Source of the DNA: Capsicum annuum | Taxonomy: Eukaryota; Streptophyta; Magnoliopsida; Solanales; Solanaceae | Assembly (NCBI RefSeq): GCF_002878395.1 | Contig: NC_061121.1 | Span: 135,011,587 to 135,075,586, forward strand | Direction: 5' to 3' | Length of the DNA stretch: 64,000 nucleotides | Shown: one piece after another, positions 23,450 to 34,679 of the stretch | How the letters are laid out: each line of letters starts with the position of its first letter | How positions within the stretch are numbered: the first letter of the stretch is position 1 | Made by a program: the position numbers and the translations under genes | The notes under the pieces: generated by a model | What the model was told of the DNA's origin: nothing | The model's input: the letters and a program-made list of their open reading frames with translations, nothing else | Database searches by the model: none

Positions 23450-25730
23450 TTTAAGTGCAACAGATAACAATTTCTATTTGGAAATTTCCAAAGCCGGTTA
23501 TCTGTCGCAACAAATGACGTAATCTATTTGATAGTTTACAACAGATGCATAATATGTTACAACAGATTACCTAATCTGTTTGATTTAATCCAACAGAAAA
23601 GACATCTGTTGCAATAGGTTGAATATTTATTAATATATAATTTCAATTGAGTTCATATGTTAGACTAATACCTTAATTGAATGTGGGTTCTCATAGGGTC
23701 AACTACAACTTTAATTTAGTCTTTGGACAATTACATGATGAGACGCTATTGCGTTCCTCCCGACTAGAGTCATCGATCGATCACTCTGAGCTGAACCGAT
23801 TCTTACTACCTCATATGTTTAAATAATACCTTAATTGATTAATCTAGGATTAGGGGTGAGTTCTCATAATGACAACTACAATAGATGACAATGCCTATTT
23901 GATAATTTACAACAGATGGGTAATTTATTGCGACATATAACTTAATCCATTTGATAATTTACAACAGATGGGTAATCTATCGCAACATATAACTTAATCT
24001 ATCTGATAGTTTACAACAGATTCATGATATATTGCAACAAATGATGTAATCTATTTGATAGTTTATAACAAATGCGTAATATGTTGCAATAGATTACCTA
24101 ATCTGTTTGATTTAATCCAATAAAAAAGACATCTGTTGCAACAGGTTGAACATTTGCTTATATATAATTTCAATTGAGTTCATATGTTAGACTAATAACT
24201 TAATTGAATGTGAGTTCTCATAGGGTCAACTACAACTTCAATTTAGTCTTTTGACAATTGCATGATGAGACGGTATTGTGTTTCTCTCAATCAGAGTTGT
24301 CGATCGATCACTCTGAGCTGAACCGATTCTTACTACCTCATATGTTCAACTAATACCTTAATTGATTAATCTAGGACAGGGTACTAATACCTTAATTGAA
24401 TAATTTAAAACTAGGGGTGAGTTCTCATATGGTCAACTACAACTTCAATTGAGTCTTTTGGCAATTGCATGATGAGACGGTATTGCATTCCTCCCGACCA
24501 GAGTCGTCGATCGATCACTCTGAGCTGAATCAATTCTTACTACCTCATTTATTTAACTAATACCGTAATTGATTAATCTAGGACTAGAGGTGAGTTCTCA
24601 TAATGTCAACTACAATAGATGACAACGCCTATTTGATAATTTACAATAGATGGGTAATCTATTGCGATATCTGTCTTAATTTATTTGATAATTTACAATA
24701 AATGGGTAATCTGTCGCAACAGATGACTTAATTTATTTGATAGTTTACAACAGATTCGTGATATGTTGTAACAAATGACATAATCTGTGTGATAGTTTAC
24801 AACAGATACGTAATATGTTGCAATAGATTACCTAATCTATTTGATTTAATCCAATAGAAAAGACATCTGTTGCAACAGGTTGAACATTTGTTTATATATA
24901 ATTTTAATTAAGTTCATATGTTAGACTAATGCCTTAATTGAAAGTGAGTTCTCATAGGGTTAACTACAATTTTAATTTAGTCTTTTGGCAATTGCATGAT
25001 GAGACTGTATTGTGTTCCTCCCGACCAGAGTCGTTGATCGATCACTTTGAGCCAAACCGATTCTTACTACCTCATATGTTCAACTAATACCTTAATTGAT
25101 TAATCTAGGACTAGGGGTGAGTTCTCCTAATGTCAACTAGATGACAACGCCTATTTGATAATTTACAACAAATGGGTAATTTATTATGATATATGACTTA
25201 ATCCATTTGATAATTTATAACAGATGGGTAATCTGTCACAACAGATAACTTAATCTATTTGATAATTTACAATAGATTCCTGATATGTTGCAACAAATGA
25301 CGTAATCTATTTGATAGTTTACAACAGATACATAATATGTTACAATAGATTACCTAATTTGTTTGATTTAATCTAACAGAAAAGACATCTGTTGTGACAT
25401 ATGACAATCCATTTGATAATTTACAACAACTGGATAATCTATCGCAATAGATGACTTAATCTATTTGATAATTTAATCTGTTGTTACCTAATCTGATTGA
25501 TAATTTACAAAAGATTCAAAATTTGATGCAACATATTGAACATTTATTTTTATACAATTTCAATTGAGTTCATATGTTAGACTAATAGTACCTAAATTGA
25601 TTAATCTAGGATCAGGGGTGAGTTCATAGGGTCAACTAGAGTACCGGTCAACTACAACTTCAATTATTTTTATACAATTTCAATTGAGTTCATATGTTAG
25701 ACTAATAGTACCCTTTTGGCAATTGCATGA
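23450..25730. repeat. Higher-order tandem array with palindromic half-sites (527/207 bp)
   Basis: A landmark block containing TCGATCGATCACTCTGAGC (with small changes) occurs at 23773, 24300, 24507 and 25034. The spacings are 527, 207 and 527 bases. A second landmark, GTTCATATGTTAGACTAAT, occurs at 23651, 24178, 24912, 25568 and 25688. Between landmarks are runs of short units such as TTTGATAGTTTACAACAGAT, TAATCTGTTGCAACAGAT and relatives. This is segmental tandem duplication of a unit itself built of palindromic repeats. No coding potential. Confidence 0.8.
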
Positions 25731-25749
25731 TGAGAGGGTTAAAAATTAC

Positions 25750-26509
25750 GCATATCTTTTATAATTTTAAAAATAATTAAGATTAATTCGAACCAAATTA
25801 ATATTTTCAAAACTTGTCATTCTTTTTCAAAATACAAATCAACTCATACAAAATGTTTTATCATTTTAAATTTCGAGTTCTCGTTCTTTCTCTCTCATTC
25901 TCACTCAACAATACAATACAGACAACAACTACTCAACAAATTTGCTCAACCCTTCACAAAAAATCATTTTTAGTCTCATTTTCGACCACATAGGTGTTAT
26001 TTTCGACTTCATTCTTACTTGTATCAGTTGTTTTCTTTGTCTTCGTAGGCGACAGAGTTCGAGAAGAGTTGTATATTTGTTATTTTTTTCTAAAAAGTAA
26101 AGGTTTTTAAGTTAATGATGAAAAATAAAACTTTTAGTTGTATTATCTTCTAGAATAGGTTTATAATTTTAAGTTTTGATGGTAAAATCGTAGGAAGAAC
26201 TCGAGAAAACCCTAGTTTCTATCGCAGTGTTCCGTTGACTGTCGTGGTATTATTGGATAGTGTTTATGGTGTTGATGATGGTGGTGGTGTTTTTGGTCAT
26301 CATGGTGGCATTGGTTGGTGGTGTTTGTAGTGGCTGTCGGTGGTGTCGGTATTCGTGGTGTTTGTGGCATTGGTTGGTAGTGTTTGTGGTGGTATCTGTT
26401 GGTGTGTCGGTATTCATGGTCTTTGCATTATATTTTTAAAAATTTATGCATACATCAATTGTAATGTAATTTTTGTTTTTTCTATTATTTGTAGGTAAAA
26501 CATATCTCC
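25750..26509 (+). other. 5' non-coding part of gene A, with terminus shared with B
   Basis: The stretch around 25795-25855 (ATTAATATTTTCAAAACTTG and CAAAATACAAATCAACTC) has a close inverted counterpart at about 35520-35580 next to gene B. A CT-rich leader-like segment with TTCTCTCTCATTCTCACTC follows. The AG before 26495 (TTATTTGTAG) looks like an intron acceptor, so this region probably held a first non-coding exon and intron. Confidence 0.45.
26268..26425. repeat. GT-rich minisatellite (TGGTGGTGTT-like)
   Basis: Imperfect copies of GGTGTTTGTGGCATTGGTTGG and TGTCGGTATTC-TGGT alternate over about 150 bases. It lies in the putative first intron of gene A. Confidence 0.6.
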
Positions 26510-27563
26510 CAAAAGAAAAGAACATGAAAGTGGATCAACGTCTGACCACCCAAAAAAAAAGCTACAGTACAGAGGGATTCGGAGGAGCTTCCTGAACAAT
26601 CTCAGTTAGAGAAAAGTAAAGTTGAGGAGAGATATGAAAACAACGTTAAGAAAGGTGGAATAGGGTCTGAAGATGGTGATGAATAAAATAAAAATAAGAA
26701 AGAAGAGGAATTAGTGCGTGAGAAAGAGAAAGAGGATGATCATCAACCTGATGATAATGGATCACCAATGGGAAGTGAATTAATATCGACATCCCAGTAT
26801 GATCTTGTCAAAACTTTTAGTATTGACAGGTTTCAAGTTGCGATGCTGATAAATGACCCAAAAGCAGAACTAACTGGTAAAATTGTACTTAAATGTCAGA
26901 TGGGGCAAAATTTTGAACATTTTAGGAAAATTATGAAGAACGAAAACATAGACGGACTTTTTAAGAAGAGCTACTTTGGACGCTTTCTCGAGCTGCCTGA
27001 GGACCCCCTGCCCATTTTCGTTTCCCTATAACGATGGTATATGGCCTTCTCAATCGTAGGATCAAGTACGTGGGGGATGATAAAGATCCGGAGGAGGGGG
27101 CAAAAAGAAGATAGATGAAATCTGGATCAACTACTATGGCATGCCTATTTGTTTTGGCTTGCAAGAGTTTCCCATAGTGATGGGCTTAAGATGCTATCGT
27201 CCAGAAGAACCACCACCCTGCAAAAGATCCAAGGCAATAAAATTCAAGGAAAAAATAGATGGGTTGTTTGACATTGGTCGATGTGGCTACAAAGCATCAA
27301 ATTTGTTGATAGATCTCGAGGATAAAACCATACCAGAGCAGTACAGGGAGTAATTGTGCTTAGTATGATTTGCCTATTCAATTATATTGGCAAGAGACGT
27401 CAACAAGGTCATAGAAAATGATTTGTTGGCGCGTGCTGAGGATTTTGATAAATTTAACAATTATCCCTGGGGATATGACAGATTCTACTAGACTGTTCAA
27501 TATTTACTGACAAAGCTATCCTCAGGGACGACCATCTTATATGACTTTCTTTGGGCTTTCATG
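26510..27563 (+). pseudogene. Gene A, DUF1985-like exon (MULE-associated)
   Basis: After an acidic, Lys-rich N-terminus comes a region with LVKTFSIDRFQVAMLINDP and YFGRFLELPEDPLP. Then follow MVYGLLNRRIKYV, IDEIWINYYGMPICFGLQEF (27115-27175) and FNNYPWGYDRFY (27455-27490). This order matches DUF1985-type proteins that precede Ulp1-like protease domains in plant Mutator-like elements and relatives. Defects are a stop near 26684, a frame change between about 27025 and 27110, stops at 27352 and 27488, and a changed splice donor after 27563 (AT instead of GT). Gene B (minus strand) is a relative with the same blocks. Confidence 0.75.
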
Positions 27564-27859
27564 ATAAAATTAATCACTAATTTTAATCATCCATTAATTT
27601 ATATTGAATATAGTTATAACAGATTACCCGTTTTGTGTAACTGCTGCAACAGATTGGTAATCTATTGCAACAGAAGATTAATATTTTACATCAGATTATC
27701 CATGTGTTGTGCTGTTTCTCTGAACCCGACTCAAATGGATTTTAACTATATACTGCAAACTATGCAATAAATGGGTCTTTTTTTTAAATGTAACCCAACT
27801 GTGAAAATTATTATATTATATGATTTAAATATATCTGTGTTTTTTGTCTTTTTTACAGG
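27564..27859 (+). other. Gene A intron-position region with palindromic half-sites
   Basis: It ends in TTTTTACAG, a good acceptor, before GTTGTGCATCC. The start should be a donor but reads AT where gene B has GT. It contains ATAACAGATTACC, CTGCAACAGATTGGTAATCT and TTGCAACAGAAG. Gene B has a 151 bp exon (32531-32681) in the matching place that is not visible here. Confidence 0.55.
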
Positions 27860-28614
27860 TTGTGCATCCATGGATCGTGCCTACTGAGGAGGAGTCAGTA
27901 TTGACTTATTATATTACTCTAGGTTATGTTGATACTATAGCAAACCTAATGGTGGAGTTGATAAAGAAGGAATTAGCTGGAGAAACATCCATAAGAAGAG
28001 TAGTTAGGCAAGCTCAGCCTAATGTTGAGGCTCTTCATGACCAATCTACTAAGGCAGATTCGGGTGCTTCTTCTGGTGGAGTTGGTGGCAGGTATGCTGA
28101 TGCTGCTACCACTCGTGATGATGATCATGTTGAAAATATGTTGGAAAATACCCCCTTTTCACCCTTATACAGGTCCCTTCCACCCCTCTTCACCCTCGTG
28201 TTCTTGTTGCGAATACGAAGAGTGCAATAATAGCTAGGATAAACTCTTTGAAAAAGTAGAGACTATCTCTAAAGCTTTCGAGGAATTAAAATCCAAGAGG
28301 TGTGTCATACCATCCAAGAAGGTGAGGGAGCCACACACTCCTACAGTATTAGTTAGGAGAAAAAAAAGAGCAATTAGAGACGTACTCTCTGGTCGAAAAT
28401 AAAAAAATTTGCAATTTCTCCCTCTCTAAAAGCTGTTGAAGTTCAGGGGTCAGTCAAGAAGGTGTACATATACGCGAAACTTGGGGCTGAAGAGAAGAGG
28501 GATCTGCGACAAGCCAAGAATGCCAAGCCAGGCGCACCAGATTACCCCAAAGCTCCATTTCCCCCCCAAGACTTCTAGACTATGACTGATATGCGTATGC
28601 CATACGAGGACAAG
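27860..28614 (+). pseudogene. Gene A linker exon between DUF1985 and Ulp1 regions
   Basis: It starts VVHPWIVPTEEE; gene B has VHPSLVPTNRE at the same place. Then come TIANLMVELIKKELAGETSI and a Gly/Ser-rich stretch. After stops near 28230, KAFEELKSKRCVIPSKK matches gene B's VKELTSKRGLIPSKR. The last part, PYEDK, meets a GC donor (GCAAGT at 28615). No catalytic residues are expected here. Stops and frame changes at about 28230 and 28400 make it non-functional. Confidence 0.6.
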
Positions 28615-28855
28615 GCAAGTTTACTTTTCCTAAACTAGCCTTCTAATCTACCCCATGAATAAGAAGCTATGGAACAGATGTGAAATCTGTTACAATAGCT
28701 GAGTATACTGGTGTAATTGGTAGTGGCTCTGTTACAACTTATTATCCATTTGTTGCATAAGTTGCGTTGGATTATTAATTCGGAGAACCCTATGCAACAG
28801 ATGGACCATCTTTACAATTACTAACCTATTTAAAAATTGTCTTCTTATATCACAG
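28615..28855 (+). other. Gene A second intron with palindromic half-sites
   Basis: A GC donor at 28615-28616 and a CACAG acceptor ending at 28855 bound it. Inside are GAACAGATG, AAATCTGTTACAATAG and ATTTGTTGCATAAG, the same word family as in the surrounding arrays. Confidence 0.5.
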
Positions 28856-29548
28856 CATGTTGATAAAATTCTCTGCCTCATGAGGGAAAGACAATTAACG
28901 TACCTAAAGCTTATGACGCTGTCGATAAGATAATGGACCTCGATTCAGCAAGAAGCTCAAGGATAAGTATGATCAACTCAATGGGGAGGCTTCATTCCTT
29001 GGCGTGGGACTTGATTTTATAGTTTCTACGTTGGACTTGGATGAAGAAGAAATAATAAAATATATTAGAGGAGAGAGGCCAAATCCACATGGCAAGAGCT
29101 GGACTGAGGCAAAGAGGATTCTTGCAGTCATTATCATGAACGGACATTATCGAGATATTGAGATATTACTCGAGGAGGGAAAGATCAATGTTTATGACTG
29201 TAATGGACCTCTCATCGACGATCTCTATCTTTTTCTCCTCGTGAAGCTACCGATGGAGCTACCGCTCATCTTGTTGAGGGAGGGTAAACTGATGAATCAT
29301 TTGCCAAAGGCAGTGTCGATGAAGAAATAATAGGATTTTGAAGGTCAAAACAAGGACATGAGCCTTCCAAAAAATGAGACCGATAATGCGTGCGGCTTGC
29401 ACGCTCTTGAACATATCGAATGTTTACTGACTGGTACAGAAATGACCAAGCCAATGAACTTTCTGTGCGATAACGCTGTGGCAAACGTGCAAGAGGTCTG
29501 AGCTTATGGGGTACTAACTGGATGCTTGGAGCCTGTGAAATAGCAATT
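28856..29548 (+). pseudogene. Gene A Ulp1/C48 cysteine protease-like region
   Basis: The region corresponds to the SUMO-protease fold carried by some plant Mutator-like elements. The presumed catalytic His is in IIMNGHYRDIEILLEEGKI (codon 29145-29147), Asp in NVYDCNG (29196-29198) and Cys in DNACGLHALEHIECLL (29391-29393). All three codons are in the same frame, but two consecutive stops (TAA TAG at 29328-29333) separate Asp from Cys. The frame is open from 29004 to 29327, and the part before it needs frame changes. The end, near TGCLEPVK at 29540, is followed by a stop. Confidence 0.75.
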
Positions 29549-29574
29549 TTTAATTTCAAGTCACCCTTCACTTT

Positions 29575-29870
29575 ATAACATGTACATGTAGTGGCAATAA
29601 TTTTGTTTCTGATGAAAGTTGAGTTTTTTATAATGCAATAGATTGTTAATCTGTTATAAAATATATTGAATCTGTTCTGTCAGATAGTTTATCTGTTGCA
29701 ATAGGTTGGTCATCTATTGCATTATGCCGATGTTATTTCTATGTCATCTAAGTCTAATATGTTGCAACAGTGGGAAGACCTGTTTGATAATTTTCAATAG
29801 ATGACCTAAATTTTACAACATATGCCTAAATCTTTTTGATATTTTTTAACAGTTATGCTTGAATATCCAT
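29575..29870. repeat. 3' flank of gene A, copy 1 of a ~1.1 kb-spaced direct repeat
   Basis: GTAGTGGCAAT, ATGAAAGTTGA, ATAATGCAATAGATT, GTTGCAATAGGTTGGTCATCT and GTTGCAACAGTGGGAAGACC occur here. They recur in the same order at about 30685-30930. The segment is rich in palindromic half-sites. Confidence 0.7.
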
Positions 29871-30010
29871 GTGTTCGACAACACCAAACCAGTAGCAAAT
29901 ACACACACCACCATGAAAATTTTAGCAATTAGGTTTGAATATCCATGTGCCCAACAACACCAAACCAGTAGTAATAACAACAATAATGTTGTATCTTTTT
30001 GCTCAATTTT
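29859..30010. repeat. 76 bp tandem duplication
   Basis: TTGAATATCCATGTG followed by CAACACCAAACCAGTAG occurs at 29859 and again at 29935. Confidence 0.75.
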
Positions 30011-30669
30011 ATTTCTCTTCAGAAGCCTTGACTTTGTTCAACAAACCCCAGATTACCCGATTTGCTTATGAAGGGTGTCGTTCTTCATACCAATCAAAGT
30101 AATTGCATCCACCCAATTTCTATAAAAACAAGAACACAATTACAAAATAATTACAAGTCAATAATTAATAAACTAATTAAATAAAAAGAATATTACCTTT
30201 GAAATCTTACAAGTAAAAAACCTACGACCTGGATTTTGTTGAGTTTAAGAAGTCTTTAACAAAGCTTCATGACTGCACTTACAATATCGAAAATTTTTAT
30301 CACAAAAAAATAGTGGAAGATGCGCTCGATATTGTTAAGCTCAGTTGGAAAAAAAAAAAATTAAAGAAAACAAAGACCAAATGCAAATAATTTGAAGAAT
30401 TTGGATTGATAAAAGAAGATGATGATGAAGAAGATTTGGGAATTTAGGATTAAATTTTAGGAGGAAGATGAATATATAAGACAATAGAGGGGGTAAATGA
30501 CCATTGGGGTCCAAATGACGGCAAGTTAGCAAAAAGTGTCAAACTGACACATTTGATGCCTATTTTATTTTACGTATTTAAAATGAACACTGTCTACTTG
30601 ATGCCTATTTTATTTTAGGTGTTTAAACTGAACATCGTCGATGGGTTCCGTCTTTTTTATTTCAATTCA
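30011..30669. other. Unassigned AT-rich insert between direct repeats
   Basis: No coding region is convincing. Two copies of TTGATGCCTATTTTATTTTA occur at about 30552 and 30599. The stretch separates two copies of the same 3' flank and may be an independent insertion or part of a local duplication. Confidence 0.3.
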
Positions 30670-31012
30670 CTTTAACTTTTTTATACGTAGTGGCAATTTT
30701 TTATGTCCAATGAAAGTTGAATTTTTATAATACAATAGATTCTCCATCCTTTGTAACAATTATTCTACCTGTTCTGACATATAGTTTGTCTGTTGTAATA
30801 GGTTGTTCATCTGTTGCATTATCTCGATGTTTCTATCTAAGTCCATCTGTTGCAACAGTGGAAAGACTTGTTTGATAAATTCCAACAGATTACCTACCTG
30901 TTGCAATATATGTTTAAATCTGTTTATTTTTTTTCCAATAGATGTATCGTCTGTTGCAACAGATACATTATATGTTGCAATATTTGAATCTGGTATTTTT
31001 TTTTTCAATTAA
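30670..31012. repeat. Copy 2 of the gene A 3' flank, palindrome-rich
   Basis: Matches 29575-29870 in order. It contains exact CTGTTGCAACAG palindromes at 30847-30858 and 30951-30962. Open frames on either strand here only translate the repeat (Leu/Gln/Asn-rich) and are not genes. Confidence 0.7.
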
Positions 31013-31430
31013 TAAGTTCAAATTTAAGGAAAAAATAAAATTCATAGACAAAATAAAGTAAATCGAAGCCTTCAGAAATTAGCTGAAATAAGTCAACAAA
31101 TAAATAAAATGTCAAAAAATTATTATGGGTACAAATCTCAAAAAATACATCAACAATAATTTAAGTATGATGCCAAGGATTACTTTGACAGGCTCAAGCT
31201 ATAATGATTTACTCAATATAGATAATTTGTTCTTCATTTGGTGCTATGGAATTTGACTTTGCTCATCGTGGATATTTATTGTCGCTTATATATGATTTTT
31301 GCGCTTTCTGTTCTCCATATTTCCATTAAAAGAGTAGCTTATTGTCAATGCTATTCAATAGTATCTTCTACATACACCAGGAAAGCCAGAATTGGTCAAT
31401 GCTAATCATGGAGATACAACAAAATGGAAA
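31013..31430. other. Unassigned stretch
   Basis: AT-rich DNA with few half-sites. By position it could be the 3' part of element B, but neither strand shows Ulp1-like sequence. Confidence 0.3.
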
Positions 31431-31804
31431 AGAATAACTCATCTGTTCTAGCTAATCAAACAGGTCTTCCTCCTGTTTTAAATTGTCCCAAAAAGATTAA
31501 ATTTTTGTTGCAACAATGAATCAACTGTTGGGATAAATTTCTACATGAGAAAGACCTGTATGATAATTTCCAACGGATGAACCATCCGTTGCAACATATG
31601 AATCATCTGTTGCAGCAGATAGGTTATCTGTTGGTATAAATAAAAGCGATATAAGGATTTATTTGATTTATTAAAACAGATGAGACATATATTGCAACAG
31701 ATACTTTATCTGGTACAATAAGTTAGTCAACTGTTGCAACAGATGTATATATCTATTTAATAATTTTCAGCAGATGCATCATCTGTTGAAACAGATGTGT
31801 CTAT
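31431..31804. repeat. Palindromic half-site cluster downstream of gene B
   Basis: Includes CATCCGTTGCAACATATG, CATCTGTTGCAGCAGATAGG, an exact CTGTTGCAACAG at 31731-31742 and CATCTGTTGAAACAGATG near 31780. It occupies the place where the Ulp1-encoding exon of gene B would be expected. Confidence 0.65.
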
Positions 31805-32442
31805 TTATTTTGTTAGTTGAAAGACATATATATTCACCTTCTTCAGCTCGTGCTGCTCTCCTTTGGACATTGTACAATTCTCAGTGCAATACGCAAACAA
31901 AGGAGTTGCAATTTCACCTTTTTGGATGCTTGATAATGCCTTGGAAATCACTTTCCTTCTCCTCTTAGCCCTAATCTCTAATGGAGTGAATGTAAATAAA
32001 ATCCTTTTTGATGGAATGAGACCCCTCTTAGATGTCAATTCCTTTACAGAAGCAGTTAATACATTAATAGCATTAATCACTACATCATGTTTTGCTCTGC
32101 AGTTTTGATATTTGCAGGCAGAACATTTGATGACAGAGGCAAAATCTGTATAACCAGTATGATTATACTCATAATGGTTTGCTTTAAATACTGTAAGAGG
32201 AGCATTATTAGCACCAACAGCAACACCACTACCACTACTAAAAGCTCCATCACCCCTAAGACTATCAACAACAACAAGCCCACCCTTTAAAATTGTTTTT
32301 CTTGTAATGGTTGTTGCTCCAAACAATTCTTTTTTTACTCTGTCGATGACCTTAGGGTCCGATAAAGTTTGCACAGATCGTAAAGTAAGAAAAATGGCAT
32401 CTTCAACTCTCGATTGGTCGGAACTAGCGACGGATGCACAAT
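31805..32442 (-). pseudogene. Gene B linker exon
   Basis: It begins after an acceptor (TTATGTTAG, AG at 32444-32443) with IVHPSLVPTNRE, parallel to gene A's VVHPWIVPTEEE. A frame change near 32400 is needed to reach SDPKVIDRVKKELFGATTIT, which matches gene A's linker. Next come a Gly/Val-rich stretch, then KCSACKYQNCRAKHDVVINA, which has Cys/His residues but no known motif, then VKELTSKRGLIPSKR and a Lys/Arg-rich tail. It stops at 31805 without any Ulp1 domain. Confidence 0.6.
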
Positions 32443-32530
32443 CTAACATAAATCATTACATATATTAGAATGATGATTAGATCATTCAAAAAAATGATTA
32501 ATTAAAATAAAAAATTAATTATAATTATAC

Positions 32531-32681
32531 TTATTGCATCCTTTGGGGGGTTGAAGATATCAAGAAATTTTGTATTTTTATCAGTTTTGGCCGACAACCA
32601 TCTCAAGATTCTTGGACAGAGAACTCCTTCCTGGTAGTTCACCTGTTGTCTCAAATAAGGAATGATTTCAAACGCCCAAGC
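32531..32681 (-). pseudogene. Gene B middle exon
   Basis: A 151 bp exon is predicted from an acceptor (TTTTTTATAG before 32681) and a donor (AAGTATAA, GT at 32530-32529). It encodes AWAFEIIPYLRQQVN and a tail with RWLSAKTDKNT, typical of DUF1985-type proteins directly after the GFPWAFM block. The corresponding exon is absent in gene A. Confidence 0.6.
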
Positions 32682-32761
32682 CTATAAAAAACGCTAATAA
32701 ATCAAAACCATTATTGAGTAAAAAAATGAATGATATCATAATAAAATAAAGAAACATTTAC

Positions 32762-33725
32762 CATGAAAGCCTATGGGAAGCCATATAAGTTGACTATCTT
32801 TGGCGCTAACGGAGTCAACAAATATTTGACAGTCGTTTTGAAGCTTTCATAGCCCCAAGGATAGCTGTTAAACGGCTCAAGATCCTTGGAGAGCTTTATT
32901 AAACCAAGGCTTATGTTGTTGTTAATGTCTTTCGCCCAAAAAATATTATGTACAAACCAAACCAAGCACAATGACTGCTTGTGCTTCTTTGAAAGTCCTT
33001 TACCTTTTAACGCTTCTATCAAATTTTTATTTTTGAAGCTTGGACCAACAATGAACACCAGGTCATCACGATCACACGACTTGCCTTTGCCTTTTTTGGG
33101 TATGCCGCGTGCTTTTTTTGGGTTAAAATAGGTATAACTTGAAAAGAAGGATATAATTTTAGTCCAGTAACTATGACAAACTCCTTCCAACCAAAGCAAA
33201 CAGGCATGCCACAGTAATTTTTCCACACCTCATCCATCTTATCTTTGTTTTCATACATAAATCTATGCTTGAGAAGTTCATATACCATTTTCATTTGGAT
33301 ACGAGCATGTTGTCCTCCAGCAAATCAAGATATTTCCCAAAGTAGTTGTCCCTAAAATAAGCATCCAATTTTTGTTCTCGACGTATTTTTCTGAAGGCGT
33401 CAAAAGATTTTCCCGTGGCTGACTTAACCACGAACTCACCCATTAAATCTGTGGCACCATCGCACTGCATTCTCATAGGATAAAGATCAATGCTGAAGGC
33501 TTTGACCAACTCTTCGGTAGAAGGGCTATTAGCATTTGCATCATCTCTTTTGAAATATTCCTCCTCCCTGTGGTCATCATATTTTGCTCCTGATTGAGAT
33601 AACCCTTGTAAAGCAAGCTTATAGAGTGGTGGATATAGCCTAGCTGATTCACTTGTTCCTTTACTTGGACTTGATTCAGTTTCTGTATTTTTGGAAATCA
33701 TATTATCTAATATTAACAGGAACAT
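32762..33725 (-). pseudogene. Gene B DUF1985-like exon
   Basis: From 33725 the frame runs [18 protein letters not shown] to [20 protein letters not shown] and [12 protein letters not shown]. It then needs a one-base frame change at about 33295 to read [13 protein letters not shown] and WKNYCGMPVCFGWKEFVIVT. Another change at about 33130-33170 leads to HKQSLCLVWFVHNIFWAKDI, FNSYPWGYESFKTTVKYLLT and NLYGFPWAFM at the donor (32761-32760, GGTAAAT). The block order equals gene A. It is less damaged than A in this exon but still broken. Confidence 0.75.
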
Positions 33726-33779
33726 AAAAAAATATATTATAGTTGATTAATTCCTATTTAAAAAAGGAGTAAATCAAAC

Positions 33780-34570
33780 AAGAAAAACAGTAAAATAACA
33801 GTTACAATAGATCACCAATCTGTTACACCAGGTAGTATATCTATTGCAGTATAAAACTAACTTGTTGCAGCAGATGAGTAATCTGTTGCAATAATACAAA
33901 ATATATCACTCATTTTTTAAGATAGATGAATGGTCAGTGCAACAGATCATACATTATTGCGACATATGAGTGATCTGTTGAAATGGTTAAATAACCTGTT
34001 GCAACGGATAAATAATCTGTTGCGATAATATAAAATAAATCACTCATCTATTGAGAAAAATAAATGGTCTGTGCAGCAGGTCACAAATCTGTTGCAACAT
34101 CATCTGTTGCACATATGAGTGATCTGTTGGAATAATTAAATAACCTGTAGTAACGGCTGAGTAATTTGATGTGATAATACAAAATATATCACTCATCTGT
34201 TGAGAAAGATAAATGGCCTATGCAACAGATCACACATCTATTGTGACATCATATGTTGCAATATATGAGTGATCTGCTGGAACAATTAAATAACCCGTAG
34301 CAACGACTGAGTAATCTGTTGCGATAATATAAAATATATCTTTCATCTGTTGAGAAAGATGAATGGTTTATACAATAGATCACACATCTGTTGTAATATA
34401 TGAGTGATCTGTCGGAACAGTTAACTAACTTGCAGCAACGACTGAGTAATCTGTTGTGACAATATAAAATATATCACTCATCTGTTGAGAAAGATGAATG
34501 GTTTGTGCAACAGGTCACACATCTGTTGCAACACATGAGTGATCTGTTAGAACAGTTATCAACGGTTAAT
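33780..34570. repeat. Tandem array of 134-150 bp palindrome-rich units
   Basis: The landmark CACTCAT/CTTTCAT followed by CTGTTGAGAAAGATGAATGG begins at 33907, 34041, 34190, 34340 and 34475. Spacings are 134, 149, 150 and 135. Each unit carries CAACAGATCACACATCTGTTG, ATGAGTGATCTGTTGGAA and GAGTAATCTGTTG-type half-sites. It sits upstream of the coding exons of gene B, probably in its first intron. Confidence 0.8.
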
Positions 34571-34679
34571 ATTATTTATATTTCTTCCAACATAGGGTCG
34601 TCTATCGCGGCAGATGAATGACTAGTTGGAAAAATCAAGTCTTGGACATTTTCTGTTGGAAGAGTTGATAGGATTTTAT

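Noticed and set aside
30760..31012. Open frames on both strands (Gln-rich and Cys/Ile-rich)
   Set aside because: Both simply translate the palindromic half-site repeats of the gene A 3' flank.
31863..32290. Plus-strand open frames overlapping gene B
   Set aside because: They are antisense to a minus-strand exon with recognisable blocks; the plus readings have no similarity.
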